Positions 8,301-17,247 of a stretch of 64,000 nt of DNA are shown here, piece by piece; the stretch's first letter is position 1; every line of letters starts with the position of its first letter. The notes below the pieces were generated by a model. That model worked only from the letters and a program-made list of their open reading frames with translations. It was not told the DNA's origin and ran no database searches. The position numbers and the translations under genes were made by a program. The DNA lies in contig NZ_WOAC01000010.1 of assembly GCF_009749525.1 (NCBI RefSeq), positions 62,001 through 126,000 on the forward strand, written 5' to 3'. This DNA is from Mesorhizobium xinjiangense (lineage in GTDB: Bacteria > Pseudomonadota > Alphaproteobacteria > Rhizobiales > Rhizobiaceae).

Positions 8301-9160
8301 TCCCGGCACAGAACATTGTCGCGTGGGGCAACATTGTCCCCTGGACGGATCAGCGGCAGGTCGAGCAGGACCTCATCATTAGCCGTGCCCTCGTCGATAT
8401 ATTCTCGGACGAGATGTTGCGAACCGAGTTGCGGTTTCGCGGAGGAACCGCGCTCAACAAACTGCATTTTCCGGAACCGCTGCGCTACTCGGAGGATATC
8501 GACCTGGTTCGCACGTCCGCCGGTCCGATCGGCGCGATCCTCGATCAGTTGCGCGTCGTTCTGGAACCGTGGCTCGGGCCCGCGCAGTTCGACCAGAGTC
8601 CCGTCGCACCAAAGTTCCGCTTTCGGGCCGAAGCGGAGGACGGCAGCGGCGTGCCGATCCGGCTCAAGATCGAGATCAACACGCGCGAGATCGAGGCATT
8701 TGATGCGCCGGCGGCCTTGCCGTTTGAGGTCGTGAATCCGTGGTTCTCCGGCGAGGCGGCGATTCCGACATTCTCCCGCGAGGAGATGCTGGCGACCAAG
8801 CTGCGGGCGCTGCTGCAGCGCGACAAGGGACGCGACCTCTATGACCTGGCACATGGGCTCGAGGTCTTCGAGGGCCTTAACGCCGATCGTGTCATCGAGA
8901 TGTTCGGGCTGTATCTCGACCTTACCGGCCAGGCGATCTCACGCGCCGAGGCGCAAGAGCGCATGTTCGCCAAGCTGGCCAATCCGCATTTCCTTCTGGA
9001 CATGCGGCCTTTGCTGCCGGCGGCACAGGTTGAAGCGCTGACCGAGGGGTCGACGGCGGAATCGTTTCGCCGCGTGTTCACGACCTTTGTCGACCGGCTG
9101 CCGGGCGAGCCCTGGGCGAAGATGCCGGCCATGAAGGAAAGGTTCGGGCTTTCTTGGTGA
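8297..9160 (+). CDS. abiEii: AbiEii nucleotidyltransferase toxin
   Basis: The 287-residue protein carries the nucleotidyltransferase signature: GGT at 49-51, then RYSEDIDL with the catalytic acidic pair D67 and D69. A further conserved KLRALLQRDKGRDLYDL block lies near 165-180. This is the DUF1814/AbiEii family, whose studied members transfer nucleotides to tRNA or otherwise block growth. The length is normal for the family and all catalytic positions are present, so the toxin looks functional. It overlaps abiEi by 4 nt (ATGA), which couples their translation. Confidence 0.9.
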   Translation: MIPAQNIVAWGNIVPWTDQRQVEQDLIISRALVDIFSDEMLRTELRFRGGTALNKLHFPEPLRYSEDIDLVRTSAGPIGAILDQLRVVLEPWLGPAQFDQSPVAPKFRFRAEAEDGSGVPIRLKIEINTREIEAFDAPAALPFEVVNPWFSGEAAIPTFSREEMLATKLRALLQRDKGRDLYDLAHGLEVFEGLNADRVIEMFGLYLDLTGQAISRAEAQERMFAKLANPHFLLDMRPLLPAAQVEALTEGSTAESFRRVFTTFVDRLPGEPWAKMPAMKERFGLSW

Positions 9161-9519
9161 GCTGGGTGGCATGACCATGTCTGTGCCTAAACAATGCATT
9201 CGGCCGATTACATGTTTTCCCGCTGTTGGCAGTATCTGCTGGCGTGGCCACGGCTACAGGCAGATGCCTGACGGATCGCGGCTCAGATGTTGTCGAAGAG
9301 GGATGTGATCTCGCGATTTGCATCGGGATTCAGGCGGCTGATTAGCTCTCATTTCCCATGTTGTCGCCGAGTACGACGCGGTTGTTTACGCGGCGCGCCC
9401 AGCAGTTGAGTGGGAGAGAGGATCGCGGTAGTCACTGATGAGGCACGTGTGGACTTGGCGTATTCCCCGCTCGGCCTGCTCTCGTCGTGCGTGCTGCCCG
9501 GCCCACGGCGAAGACGGCA
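9161..9519. other. Gene-free interval
   Basis: These 359 bases between the toxin and the ArsR-family gene hold no frame with family resemblance. A minus-strand stretch near 9280-9350 can be read as about 20 codons ending ...REITSLFDNI, possibly the tail of a lost gene, but I cannot identify it. Confidence 0.4.
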
Positions 9520-9819
9520 TCATATCGACGTGCAGAATGCCTTGTGGAGCGCTTCCACGACCGTGAGCACTTCCGGCCGGGCGATCCTGTAATAGACGGT
9601 CGTGCCCACGCGGCGCGACTCTACCAAGCCGTCCGACCTGAGCCGCATCAACTGCTGCGACATCGGAACCTGGTCTATCCCGAGTTCGGTTCGAAGCTGA
9701 GCAACCGACTTCTCCTCACCGCCAAGCGCGCAGAGCACCAGAAGCCGCTGCGGGTGCGACAGGCTTCGCATCAGGTCAGCGGCCTCCTGTGAGGCGGGGA
9801 TCATTTCTCTTACATTCAT
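9520..9819 (-). CDS. bigR: BigR/SqrR-type ArsR-family sulfide-responsive repressor
   Basis: The 99-residue winged-helix protein belongs to the ArsR family. It has cysteines at 30 (LLVLCAL) and 96 (KAFC), a spacing of 66, the same as the reactive pair C41/C107 of SqrR and the equivalent pair of BigR, which form a polysulfide bridge and release DNA. The metal-binding CVC motif of arsenic sensors is absent. A longer frame runs up to 9954, but the ATG at 9819 begins the family-like sequence MNVREM. It faces the sulfide:quinone oxidoreductase operon, the expected target. An imperfect AT-rich inverted repeat covers its start. The recognition is strong; the exact inducer is inferred from the cysteines and neighbours. 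Confidence 0.85.
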   Translation of the reverse strand: MNVREMIPASQEAADLMRSLSHPQRLLVLCALGGEEKSVAQLRTELGIDQVPMSQQLMRLRSDGLVESRRVGTTVYYRIARPEVLTVVEALHKAFCTSI

Positions 9820-9845
9820 ATTCTTGAATTTATAAAGTTTGAATG
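9813..9845. promoter_or_regulatory. Candidate BigR/SqrR operator between repressor and sqr
   Basis: CATTCA (9813-9818) and TGAATG (9840-9845) are the outer arms of a 33-bp AT-rich imperfect inverted repeat. It overlaps the repressor start codon and lies about 170 bp before sqr. AT-rich palindromes in this position are what BigR-type repressors bind. The bases from 9846 to 10015 hold no gene. Confidence 0.5.
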
Positions 9846-10015
9846 TTACATGCAAGTGCGAAGCGGACAGCCGGCGGGCAATGCCAGTTTGGAATTTAAC
9901 CGAGTAGGGACAATCTGTCCTTCCGTCATTTCCACTGGGTTTGCGCCGGATCAAAGCGTCGCCGGATACGACAGGCTACCCCGGCCTTTCGGCAATCCCG
10001 CCAAGGAGAAATGGC

Positions 10016-11308
10016 ATGTCCCGTATCGTTGTTCTCGGCGCCGGCCTGGGCGGCGTCATCATGGCCTACGAGATGAAGGACAAGATGCGTCCCTCGGACG
10101 AACTGACTGTAGTCAATCTTGGGTCTACCTACTCCTTCGTTCCCTCCAATCCCTGGGTGGCCGTCGGTTGGCGTGAGCCCGAGGAGGTCACTGTCGACCT
10201 CGAGCCCATCTTCAAACATCGAGGCATCAACCTGAGGCCGGAAGGCGCAAGACGGGTGATGGCATCGGAAAATCGCATCGCGCTCAACGACGGCACATTC
10301 ATTGACTACGACTATCTGATCGTCGCCACAGGCCCCGATCTCGCCTTCGATGAGGTGCCCGGGCTGGGGCCGGAAGGCCACACCCGGTCGATCTGTCAGG
10401 TCGATCATGCGGTGGAGGCGAAGCGCGCATTTGATGCGCTGCTCAGCGAGCCGGGGCCGGTCGTGGTCGGCGCAATCCAGGGCGCCTCCTGCTTCGGCCC
10501 GGCCTACGAGTTCGCGTTCATCCTCGACACGGCGCTCCGGCAGGCAAGGAAGCGTGACCAGGTGCCAATCACCTTCGTCACGCCGGAGCCCTATATCGGC
10601 CATCTCGGCCTCGACGGGGTGGGCGACACCAAGGGTCTCATCGAAAGCGCCATGCGCGAGCGCCACATCAAGTGGATCACCAACGCCAAGGTGGCGAAGG
10701 TGGAACCCGACCGGATGTATGTGGAGGAGGTCAATGAGGCTGGCGAGACCGCAGCCAAGCACGAGCTTCCCTTCGCCTTTTCCATGATGCTGCCCGCCTT
10801 CCGGGGCGTGCCGGCGGTTTACGGCATCGAAGGGCTCGTGAATCCGCGCGGCTTTGTCACCGTCGACAAGCACCAGCGCAACGAGGCGTTTCCCAATATT
10901 TTCGCCGTTGGCGTGTGCGTGGCCATTCCGACAGTCGGCAAGACGCCGCTACCAGTCGGCGTACCGAAGACCGGCTTCATGATCGAGTCGATGGTCACGG
11001 CCACGGCAGAGAACATCGCCGCCCTGCTGAAGGGCGAGGAGCCGAGGGCGGTCGCCTCCTGGAACGCGGTCTGCCTCGCTGATTTCGGCGACGAGGGCAT
11101 CGCCTTCGTGGCGCAGCCGCAGATTCCGCCGCGCAACGTCAACTGGTCCTCGCAGGGCCGCTGGGTGCACGCGGCCAAGATCGGGTTCGAGAAGTACTTC
11201 CTGCATAAAGTTCGGCAAGGCAAGGCGGAGACCTTCTACGAGAACCTCGCCCTGCACATGCTCGGCATTCGGAAACTCAAGGAAATCGAGATCGAGCCGG
11301 GCGAATGA
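10016..11308 (+). CDS. sqr: Sulfide:quinone oxidoreductase, type I
   Basis: This flavoprotein oxidises sulfide to polysulfide sulfur and passes electrons to membrane quinone on the cytoplasmic-membrane surface. It opens with the FAD-binding fold IVVLGAGLGGVIMAYEM and has the second nucleotide motif ATGPDLAFDEVPGLG near 104-118. Three cysteines lie at 127, 159 and 353, the same numbering as the essential cysteines of the Rhodobacter capsulatus enzyme, which separates it from flavocytochrome-type relatives. The ATG at 10016 has AAGGAG 8 nt upstream. The length (430 aa) is normal. It leads an operon with a DUF2892 protein and an RND efflux pair and is divergent from the BigR-type repressor. Confidence 0.93.
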   Translation: MSRIVVLGAGLGGVIMAYEMKDKMRPSDELTVVNLGSTYSFVPSNPWVAVGWREPEEVTVDLEPIFKHRGINLRPEGARRVMASENRIALNDGTFIDYDYLIVATGPDLAFDEVPGLGPEGHTRSICQVDHAVEAKRAFDALLSEPGPVVVGAIQGASCFGPAYEFAFILDTALRQARKRDQVPITFVTPEPYIGHLGLDGVGDTKGLIESAMRERHIKWITNAKVAKVEPDRMYVEEVNEAGETAAKHELPFAFSMMLPAFRGVPAVYGIEGLVNPRGFVTVDKHQRNEAFPNIFAVGVCVAIPTVGKTPLPVGVPKTGFMIESMVTATAENIAALLKGEEPRAVASWNAVCLADFGDEGIAFVAQPQIPPRNVNWSSQGRWVHAAKIGFEKYFLHKVRQGKAETFYENLALHMLGIRKLKEIEIEPGE

Positions 11309-11337
11309 ACGCACGGCCAACCCCAAGGAGAATGACA

Positions 11338-11541
11338 ATGACCCTCGACCGCACCGTCATGATGTTTGCCGGCTTCATGGTGCTCGCCTCGCTGGCACTC
11401 GGCTTCTACGTCTCGCCCTATTGGTATCTCCTGACCGCCTTTGTCGGGCTCAACCTGATGCAGGCGTCGCTTACCGGCTTCTGCCCGGCCGCCATGGTCT
11501 TCAAGAAGCTCGGCGTAAAACCGGGCACGGCTTTCAAATAG
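11338..11541 (+). CDS. DUF2892 inner-membrane protein
   Basis: The 67-residue protein has two hydrophobic segments (about 6-24 and 27-45) and the TGFCPAAM motif with one cysteine, as in the YgaP-like DUF2892 family. AAGGAG at 11325-11330 is well placed for the ATG at 11338 (7 nt) but too close to the ATG at 11332. Members often accompany rhodanese, sqr or persulfide-handling genes, and they occur in BigR-controlled operons. A role in moving or handling reduced sulfur is likely but not proven. Confidence 0.8.
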   Translation: MTLDRTVMMFAGFMVLASLALGFYVSPYWYLLTAFVGLNLMQASLTGFCPAAMVFKKLGVKPGTAFK

Positions 11542-11549
11542 GCGGATCC

Positions 11550-12548
11550 ATGGCGCGCTTTAACCTCCTCGTTGTCCTGCTGCTCGCGGCCGCCACCGCT
11601 CATCCCGCCCTGGCCGGCGAATTCACGGTGAACACGATCGTCACGCCTGAGATGAAAGCCGTCTTCGGCCAGGTGCGAAGCCGCACGGTCGTGCCGGCGC
11701 GCGCCCGCACCGGCGGCACCATCCGCGCCATCCATGTCACCGAGGGCAGTGAGGTGGAAGAGGGGCAGGTGGTCGCCATCGTCGTCGACGACAAGATCGC
11801 GCTTGAGTTGGATGCGGCGGAGGCGAGGATCAAGGAGATCACTTCGCAGCTCGACAACGCTCGAACCGAGCTCGATCGCGCCGAGCAGCTCCTCGCCCGC
11901 GGCGTCGTCTCACAGGGACGTGTGGACCAGGCCAGGACCCAGTTCGAGGTCGCCAGCAATCAGCTTGCGGCGGCGGAGGCGAGCAAGGCCGTGCTGGAGC
12001 AGCGGGCCCGGGAGGGCGAGGTTCTTGCGCCGGCCACCGGCCGTGTCCTCACGGTGCCGGTCACCCCCGGCTCCGTTGTCCTGTCCGGCGAGGAGGTGGC
12101 GCGCATTGCCTCCGGTCAATATTATCTTCGCCTCTCCCTGCCGGAGCGACACGCCGCCGAGATCAGGGAAGGGGCCATTGTGCGTCTCGGCCAGCGTGGC
12201 CTTCGCGGTAGTGCTGCGGCGGAAACGGAGTTCGAAGGCCGCATCGCAAAGGTCTACCCGGAGATTTCGGAAGGCCGCGTGATTGCCGATGTCGAGGTGG
12301 CGGGCCTCGGCGACTATTTCGTCAATGAGCGCACGCTCGTGTGGATTCCTGTCGGCAGCCGCGATGTTGTCGCCGTGCCGCCCGAGGCGATAACGACGCG
12401 GCACGGCATCGACTATGTCAGCCTGGCGACAGCCGATGGGCCGACGGACATCGCCGTCATTCTGGGCGAGAGCATCGCCGATGCCGCCGGAGAGCGGATC
12501 GAGATCCTGAGCGGCCTGCGGGCGGGCGACAAGGTGCTCGTCCCATGA
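11550..12548 (+). CDS. RND efflux periplasmic adaptor (membrane fusion protein)
   Basis: A signal peptide (MARFNLLVVLLLAAATAHPALA) precedes a lipoyl-like half motif (GGTIRAIHVTEGSEVEEGQ near 55-73). A coiled-coil hairpin of about 60 residues (near 90-150) and a second lipoyl half plus beta-barrel domain (APATGRVLTVPVTPGSVV) follow. This is the HlyD/AcrA adaptor layout, joining an inner-membrane RND pump to an outer-membrane channel. No outer-membrane factor is encoded here. The stop overlaps the pump start (ATGA). Being in the sqr operon, the pump may export sulfur compounds or thiol-reactive toxicants; the substrate is inferred. Confidence 0.88.
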   Translation: MARFNLLVVLLLAAATAHPALAGEFTVNTIVTPEMKAVFGQVRSRTVVPARARTGGTIRAIHVTEGSEVEEGQVVAIVVDDKIALELDAAEARIKEITSQLDNARTELDRAEQLLARGVVSQGRVDQARTQFEVASNQLAAAEASKAVLEQRAREGEVLAPATGRVLTVPVTPGSVVLSGEEVARIASGQYYLRLSLPERHAAEIREGAIVRLGQRGLRGSAAAETEFEGRIAKVYPEISEGRVIADVEVAGLGDYFVNERTLVWIPVGSRDVVAVPPEAITTRHGIDYVSLATADGPTDIAVILGESIADAAGERIEILSGLRAGDKVLVP

Positions 12549-15500
12549 AGCTCGGCATCGCCGGCGGGCTCACCCGCGCCTTCATCGCTTCGCCGCTCAC
12601 ACCGCTCTTTCTGCTTGCTGCTTTCGCGCTCGGTCTCGTGGCCCTGGTCACGCTCCCGCGCGAGGAGGAGCCGCAGATCTCCGTGCCGATGGTCGACATC
12701 CATGTCCAGGCCAACGGCCTGAAGGCGGAGGATGCGGTCAAGCTCGTGACGGAGCCGCTGGAAGCCATCGTCAAGAGCATCGACGGTGTCGAGCATGTCT
12801 ATTCCCAGACCCAGGACGACGGTGCGCTGGTGACGGCGCGCTTTCTGGTCGGCACGAGTGCGGATGCCGCGATCCTGCGCGTCCACGAGAAGGTGCGAGC
12901 CAATATGGATCGCATTCCTGTCGGCATCCCCGAGCCGCTGATCGTGGGCCGGGGCATAGACGACGTCGCCATCGTCGTCGTCACCCTCACACCGAGCCCT
13001 GAGGATGCCGAGCGCTGGACGGCCAACGGGCTGACGCGCCTTGCGCGCGAATTGCAGGTCGAGGTGGCGAAGCTCCCCGATATCGGCCTCACCTATATCG
13101 TCGGCGAGCAGCCGGAGGAAATCCGCATCGAGCCCGATCCCGAAAAGTTGTCGCTCTATGGCGTCACGCTGCAGCAGCTTTCCGCCAAGGTGGAGGGGGC
13201 CAATCGCTCGTTCCAGGCGGCGACCGTGCGTGAAGAAGGCGGGCAGCGCACGTTGCTCGCCGGCCAGACGCTGCAGACGCAAAGCGAGATCGGCAATCTT
13301 CTCGTCACGGCCCGCGACGGCCGGCCCGTCTATGTGCGCGACGTGGCCCAGGTGGTGCTTGCGACCGAGCCGAACGAAAGCCGTGTCACGGAGGTGCGCA
13401 AGACGGAGGAGGGGCTTGAACGCCTGCCCGCCGTCTCCCTCGCGATCGCCAAGCGGCCCGGCACCAATGCCGTTGTCATCGCCGAGACCATCATCCACCG
13501 GCTGGAGCAGGTGCGCGGGCAGATCTTCCCCGAAGATGTCGAGATGACGGTCACGCGCGACTATGGCGAGACGGCCAACGAGAAGGCAAACGAGCTGCTC
13601 TTTCATCTGGGGCTGGCCACGGTCTCCATTGTACTCCTCGTCGCTTTCGCGATCGGCTGGCGGGAGGCGCTGGTCGTCGCGGTGGTGATCCCCACGACGA
13701 TCCTGCTCACGCTCTTTGCCTCGCGCGTCATGGGCTACACGCTCAACCGCGTGAGCCTCTTCGCGCTCATCTTCTCGATCGGCATCCTGGTGGACGACGC
13801 CATCGTGGTGATCGAGAACATCGCGCGCCATTGGGCGATGAAGGACGGCCGCACGCGCGCCCAGGGGGCGATAGAGGCTGTCGCGGAGGTCGGCAACCCT
13901 ACCATCGTGGCGACGCTGACGGTGGTCGCAGCCCTCCTGCCCATGCTGTTCGTGTCGGGCATGATGGGGCCCTATATGAGCCCGATCCCGGCGAACGCAT
14001 CCGCCGCGATGCTGTTTTCCTTCTTCGTGGCCGTCATGCTGACGCCGTGGCTGATGCTGAAATTTGCGGGGAAGGGCGGTGAAGGCCCTGCCCACGGGCA
14101 TGGCGACGACCATGGCGGCCGGCTCGGGAAGGCTTATATGGCGATAGCCCGGCCGATCCTTAGATCGCGTCTGCGCGCCTGGATCTTCCTGCTGTTGGTC
14201 GGCGTCGCCACGCTCGCGTCTCTGGTGCTCATCTACACCAAGGACGTGACGGTCAAGCTGCTTCCCTTCGACAACAAGACGGAACTGCAGGTGGTCGTCG
14301 ACTTGCCCGAAGGCGCATCGGTGGAGGATACTGATCGCGCCTTGCAGCAGATCGTCAATCGCCTTGCTTCGGTTCCGGAGGTCGTCTCTTTCCAGAGCTA
14401 TGCGGGCACCTCTGCCCCGTTCAACTTCAATGGCCTGGTGCGCCACTACTACCTGCGTTCGTCCCCGGAGTTGGGAGATGTGCAGGTCAACCTCCTGCCG
14501 AAAGGTGAGCGTGATCGCGCCAGCCACGACATTGTACTTGAGCTACGAGAGCGCCTGGCGGGTCTCGGCTTGCCGGAGGGGACGGCGATCAAGGTCGTCG
14601 AGCCGCCGCCGGGGCCGCCGGTCATGGGGACCCTGCTCGCCGAGATCTATGGTCCCGACCCGGAGACCAGGCGCGCTGTCGCGGCGAAGGTGCGTGACAC
14701 CTTCGAGAGCGTTCCCTTCATCGTCGACGTGGACGACTCCTACGGCGTCCGGCACGAACGGGTGCGGCTTGGCATCGATCAGGACAATCTCGAATACCAC
14801 AAGGTCGAACAGGCCGACGTCTACGACGCGATCCGTGCGCTCTACTCCGGTTCGACCGTCGGCTATTCGCATCGTGGAGGCGGGCGGCAGCCGATCCCGA
14901 TCCGCATTGCGCTGCCCAAAGGCGAAAAAGTGATCAATGAAAGGGCGCTGGCTACGCCGGTGCCGGCCAACGCGCTGCCGGGCGGCCGAGGCATCGTCGA
15001 ACTCGGGGATGTCGTCACGGTGACGCGGGAGCCGGCATCCTTCCCGATCTTCCGGCACAACGGCCGTGCCGCCGAGATGGTGACGGCGGAGCTTGCCGGA
15101 CAGTTCGAGGCTCCGGTCTACGGGATGATGGCGGTGGCCGATGCCATCGAAGAGGCCGATTGGGGCGACGTGCCGAAGCCCGTGTTCGCGCTCAATGGCC
15201 AGCCCGACGACGAGTCTTATCCGACCCTGCTGTGGGATGGGGAGTGGGAGGTGACCTGGGTCACGTTCCGCGACATGGGCGCGGCGTTCATGGTCGCCAT
15301 TCTGGGCATCTACATCCTCGTCGTCGCCCAGTTCGGCTCCTTCAAGCTGCCGCTGGTCATCCTGACACCGATCCCGCTCACCTTCATCGGCATCATGCTC
15401 GGGCACTGGCTGTTCGGCGCGCCTTTTTCGGCGACTTCCATGATCGGCTTCATCGCGCTTGCCGGCATCATCGTGCGCAACTCGATCCTGCTCGTGGACT

Positions 15501-15793
15501 TCATCCGTCATGCGCATACGCCCGAGCGGCCGCTGATCGATGTGCTTCTGGAAGCCGGCGCCATACGCTTCAAGCCGATCCTGCTCACCGCGATCGCGGC
15601 GATGATCGGCGCGGCGGTCATCCTCGCCGATCCGATCTTCCAGGGCCTGGCGATCTCACTGCTCTTCGGGCTTGCATCTTCGACCGCGCTCACGGTGCTG
15701 GTCATCCCGGCGATCTATGTGGCGCTGAGGGGAACAGGGGCAAGTCCCGCGCGATCGGAAGGCGAACTCGAGGAGGTTGCGCTCTCGGCTTGA
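12545..15793 (+). CDS. RND (AcrB/HAE1-like) efflux pump
   Basis: This 1082-residue inner-membrane transporter has the RND plan: a first transmembrane helix (SPLTPLFLLAAFALGLVALVTLP), a large periplasmic loop, a membrane block at about 345-550, a second loop and a final helix block from about 905. The family block ILVDDAIVVIENIARHW lies near 415-430. It contains the EEEPQISVPMVDI stretch typical of a subgroup often annotated as efflux RND permease of BigR-controlled operons. It is driven by the proton gradient and works with the adaptor encoded just upstream. All expected blocks are present and there are no internal stops. The substrate is not evident. Confidence 0.9.
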   Translation: MKLGIAGGLTRAFIASPLTPLFLLAAFALGLVALVTLPREEEPQISVPMVDIHVQANGLKAEDAVKLVTEPLEAIVKSIDGVEHVYSQTQDDGALVTARFLVGTSADAAILRVHEKVRANMDRIPVGIPEPLIVGRGIDDVAIVVVTLTPSPEDAERWTANGLTRLARELQVEVAKLPDIGLTYIVGEQPEEIRIEPDPEKLSLYGVTLQQLSAKVEGANRSFQAATVREEGGQRTLLAGQTLQTQSEIGNLLVTARDGRPVYVRDVAQVVLATEPNESRVTEVRKTEEGLERLPAVSLAIAKRPGTNAVVIAETIIHRLEQVRGQIFPEDVEMTVTRDYGETANEKANELLFHLGLATVSIVLLVAFAIGWREALVVAVVIPTTILLTLFASRVMGYTLNRVSLFALIFSIGILVDDAIVVIENIARHWAMKDGRTRAQGAIEAVAEVGNPTIVATLTVVAALLPMLFVSGMMGPYMSPIPANASAAMLFSFFVAVMLTPWLMLKFAGKGGEGPAHGHGDDHGGRLGKAYMAIARPILRSRLRAWIFLLLVGVATLASLVLIYTKDVTVKLLPFDNKTELQVVVDLPEGASVEDTDRALQQIVNRLASVPEVVSFQSYAGTSAPFNFNGLVRHYYLRSSPELGDVQVNLLPKGERDRASHDIVLELRERLAGLGLPEGTAIKVVEPPPGPPVMGTLLAEIYGPDPETRRAVAAKVRDTFESVPFIVDVDDSYGVRHERVRLGIDQDNLEYHKVEQADVYDAIRALYSGSTVGYSHRGGGRQPIPIRIALPKGEKVINERALATPVPANALPGGRGIVELGDVVTVTREPASFPIFRHNGRAAEMVTAELAGQFEAPVYGMMAVADAIEEADWGDVPKPVFALNGQPDDESYPTLLWDGEWEVTWVTFRDMGAAFMVAILGIYILVVAQFGSFKLPLVILTPIPLTFIGIMLGHWLFGAPFSATSMIGFIALAGIIVRNSILLVDFIRHAHTPERPLIDVLLEAGAIRFKPILLTAIAAMIGAAVILADPIFQGLAISLLFGLASSTALTVLVIPAIYVALRGTGASPARSEGELEEVALSA

Positions 15794-15822
15794 GGCAGCC
15801 TTGGGCGGAAGACGAATCCGGC

Positions 15823-16044
15823 TCACAAAGGGTTGCGTCTCCTCCAGTTCAGGAACGCAGCAAGAGCGACGAACAGCGCGCCGCCCATCAGTGCCACCCC
15901 GAGGACGTGGTTGCTGAGATAGGCGACGTCGAATGCGCCATAGTCCAGAGAACCCCAGGCCACGCCTACGAGCGCACCGAGCACCGCACCCAAAAGGAAG
16001 GCGCGCCACAGGCTCCATCGCCCCCGTTTCATCTGGTCAGCCAT
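15823..16044 (-). CDS. Small two-helix membrane protein at the end of the nap operon
   Basis: The 73-residue protein has two hydrophobic segments (about 14-32 and 42-64) and a basic C-terminal tail (NWRRRNPL). It lies 15 nt after napC on the same strand, so it is probably the last gene of the nap operon. I do not recognise the family; it is not NapG, NapH or NapE. It might help assembly or quinol delivery, but no motif supports a specific role. Confidence 0.65.
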   Translation of the reverse strand: MADQMKRGRWSLWRAFLLGAVLGALVGVAWGSLDYGAFDVAYLSNHVLGVALMGGALFVALAAFLNWRRRNPL

Positions 16045-16059
16045 TTGTTGCCTCCGGCT

Positions 16060-16752
16060 TCAGCGGATGTCGTGGGCCGTCCTTACCCGCGCTTCCAACT
16101 CGTCAATGACGGATGCTTGCGGCAACGCCTCGCCCTGCAGTTCGGGCGGGACGAGCCAGCCCGGATCGACGCCTTCCATATTGGGCAGCTCGTGGGCGAT
16201 GCCCTTGTGGCAGTCGATGCAGGTGGCCTCGCCAGGCAAGAGATAGCGCGTGTGGATCTCGGCCGCGCGCGGGGTTTGGCGGGAAAGATCCATCGCCACG
16301 GAGGAATGGCAGTTGCGGCATTCCAAGCTGTCGTTCGCCTTGAGCCTCGCCCATTCGTGCTGGGCCAGCCGCAGCCGCTCATCGAGAAATTTCCGTCGGG
16401 TATTGATGGTGCCGAAGATCTTGCCCCAGACCTCCTTCGAGGCCTGCATCTTGCGGGCGATCTTGTCGGTCCATTCGTGCGGTACGTGGCAGTCCGGGCA
16501 GGAGGCGCGCACGCCGGAACGATTGGAGAAATGGACCGTGCGCGTCAGCTCCTCATAGACGTTCGCTTCCATCTCGTGGCACGAGATGCAGAATTCTTCC
16601 GTGTTGGTGGCTTCGAGCGCGGTGTTGAACGCGCCCCAGAAGATCACGCCGCCTAGGAAACCACCGAGCGTCAGGAAGCCGAGGCTCAAGGTTGCCGCCG
16701 GGCGCGAGATCTGCATCCAGGCCCATCGGAGGATCCTCTTGATCGTCTCCAT
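16060..16752 (-). CDS. napC: NapC tetraheme quinol dehydrogenase
   Basis: NapC anchors in the membrane through one N-terminal helix (about 17-40), oxidises quinol and passes electrons to NapAB. Four heme-attachment motifs are visible: CISCH (55-59), CPDCH, CRNCH and CIDCH. The length (230 aa) is normal for the NapC/NirT family. It lies 3 nt after napB in the order napE-F-D-A-B-C, the rhizobial arrangement. Confidence 0.95.
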   Translation of the reverse strand: METIKRILRWAWMQISRPAATLSLGFLTLGGFLGGVIFWGAFNTALEATNTEEFCISCHEMEANVYEELTRTVHFSNRSGVRASCPDCHVPHEWTDKIARKMQASKEVWGKIFGTINTRRKFLDERLRLAQHEWARLKANDSLECRNCHSSVAMDLSRQTPRAAEIHTRYLLPGEATCIDCHKGIAHELPNMEGVDPGWLVPPELQGEALPQASVIDELEARVRTAHDIR

Positions 16753-16755
16753 CGC

Positions 16756-17247
16756 CTATTCGTCCCCCGCGTGCTCGACGCCGAGCTCGCTCATGTCGGT
16801 GAACGTGTTTCCGATAAGCGGCGGTGTGTTGGCCTGGGGCACGTGGCAGGCGGTGCAGAAGTAGCGACGCGGCGAGACGTCGGCCAACATCTGGCCTTGC
16901 CGGTTCATGTAATGGGTGATGCTGATCATTGGAGCGCCTGAGCCCTGAACAAATTCGCGCTTGTGGCAGGAAAGACAGCGGTTGGCATTGACCGAAAGCT
17001 GATAGCCCTCGATGGAATGCGGGATCACCGGCGGCTGCTCTGGATAGGCGCGCATCTGACGGATGTCGTCGACGACCCAGCGCGGGATGGGATCGGCCGG
17101 CACGTTCTCCATGGGCGGCGTGGGGCCGGTCAGTTCCGCCGCCATCTGGGCGAGCGCGGCAGTGCCCATGACAAGTAGCGAGGCGAGGACGGCTAGGGCG
17201 AGCCTGCGCCGCGCGGTCAGGCGACGGATTCGATTCTCACGGCGCAT
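16756..17247 (-). CDS. napB: NapB diheme cytochrome c, small subunit of nitrate reductase
   Basis: NapB is the periplasmic electron-transfer partner of NapA. A basic N-terminus and hydrophobic segment ([19 protein letters not shown]) form a signal peptide, and two heme sites CLSCH and CTACH follow, with the typical [19 protein letters not shown] block. The frame extends further upstream, but the ATG at 17247 gives a proper signal peptide. That start overlaps the end of napA by 31 nt. Confidence 0.93.
   Translation of the reverse strand: MRRENRIRRLTARRRLALAVLASLLVMGTAALAQMAAELTGPTPPMENVPADPIPRWVVDDIRQMRAYPEQPPVIPHSIEGYQLSVNANRCLSCHKREFVQGSGAPMISITHYMNRQGQMLADVSPRRYFCTACHVPQANTPPLIGNTFTDMSELGVEHAGDE

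Noticed and set aside
12413-14527. 704-codon open frame on the minus strand
   Set aside because: It lies antisense to the RND pump gene, has no family resemblance and a composition typical of a shadow frame in GC-rich DNA.
15160-16656. 498-codon open frame on the plus strand
   Set aside because: It runs out of frame through the RND gene and antisense through napC, with no recognisable domain.
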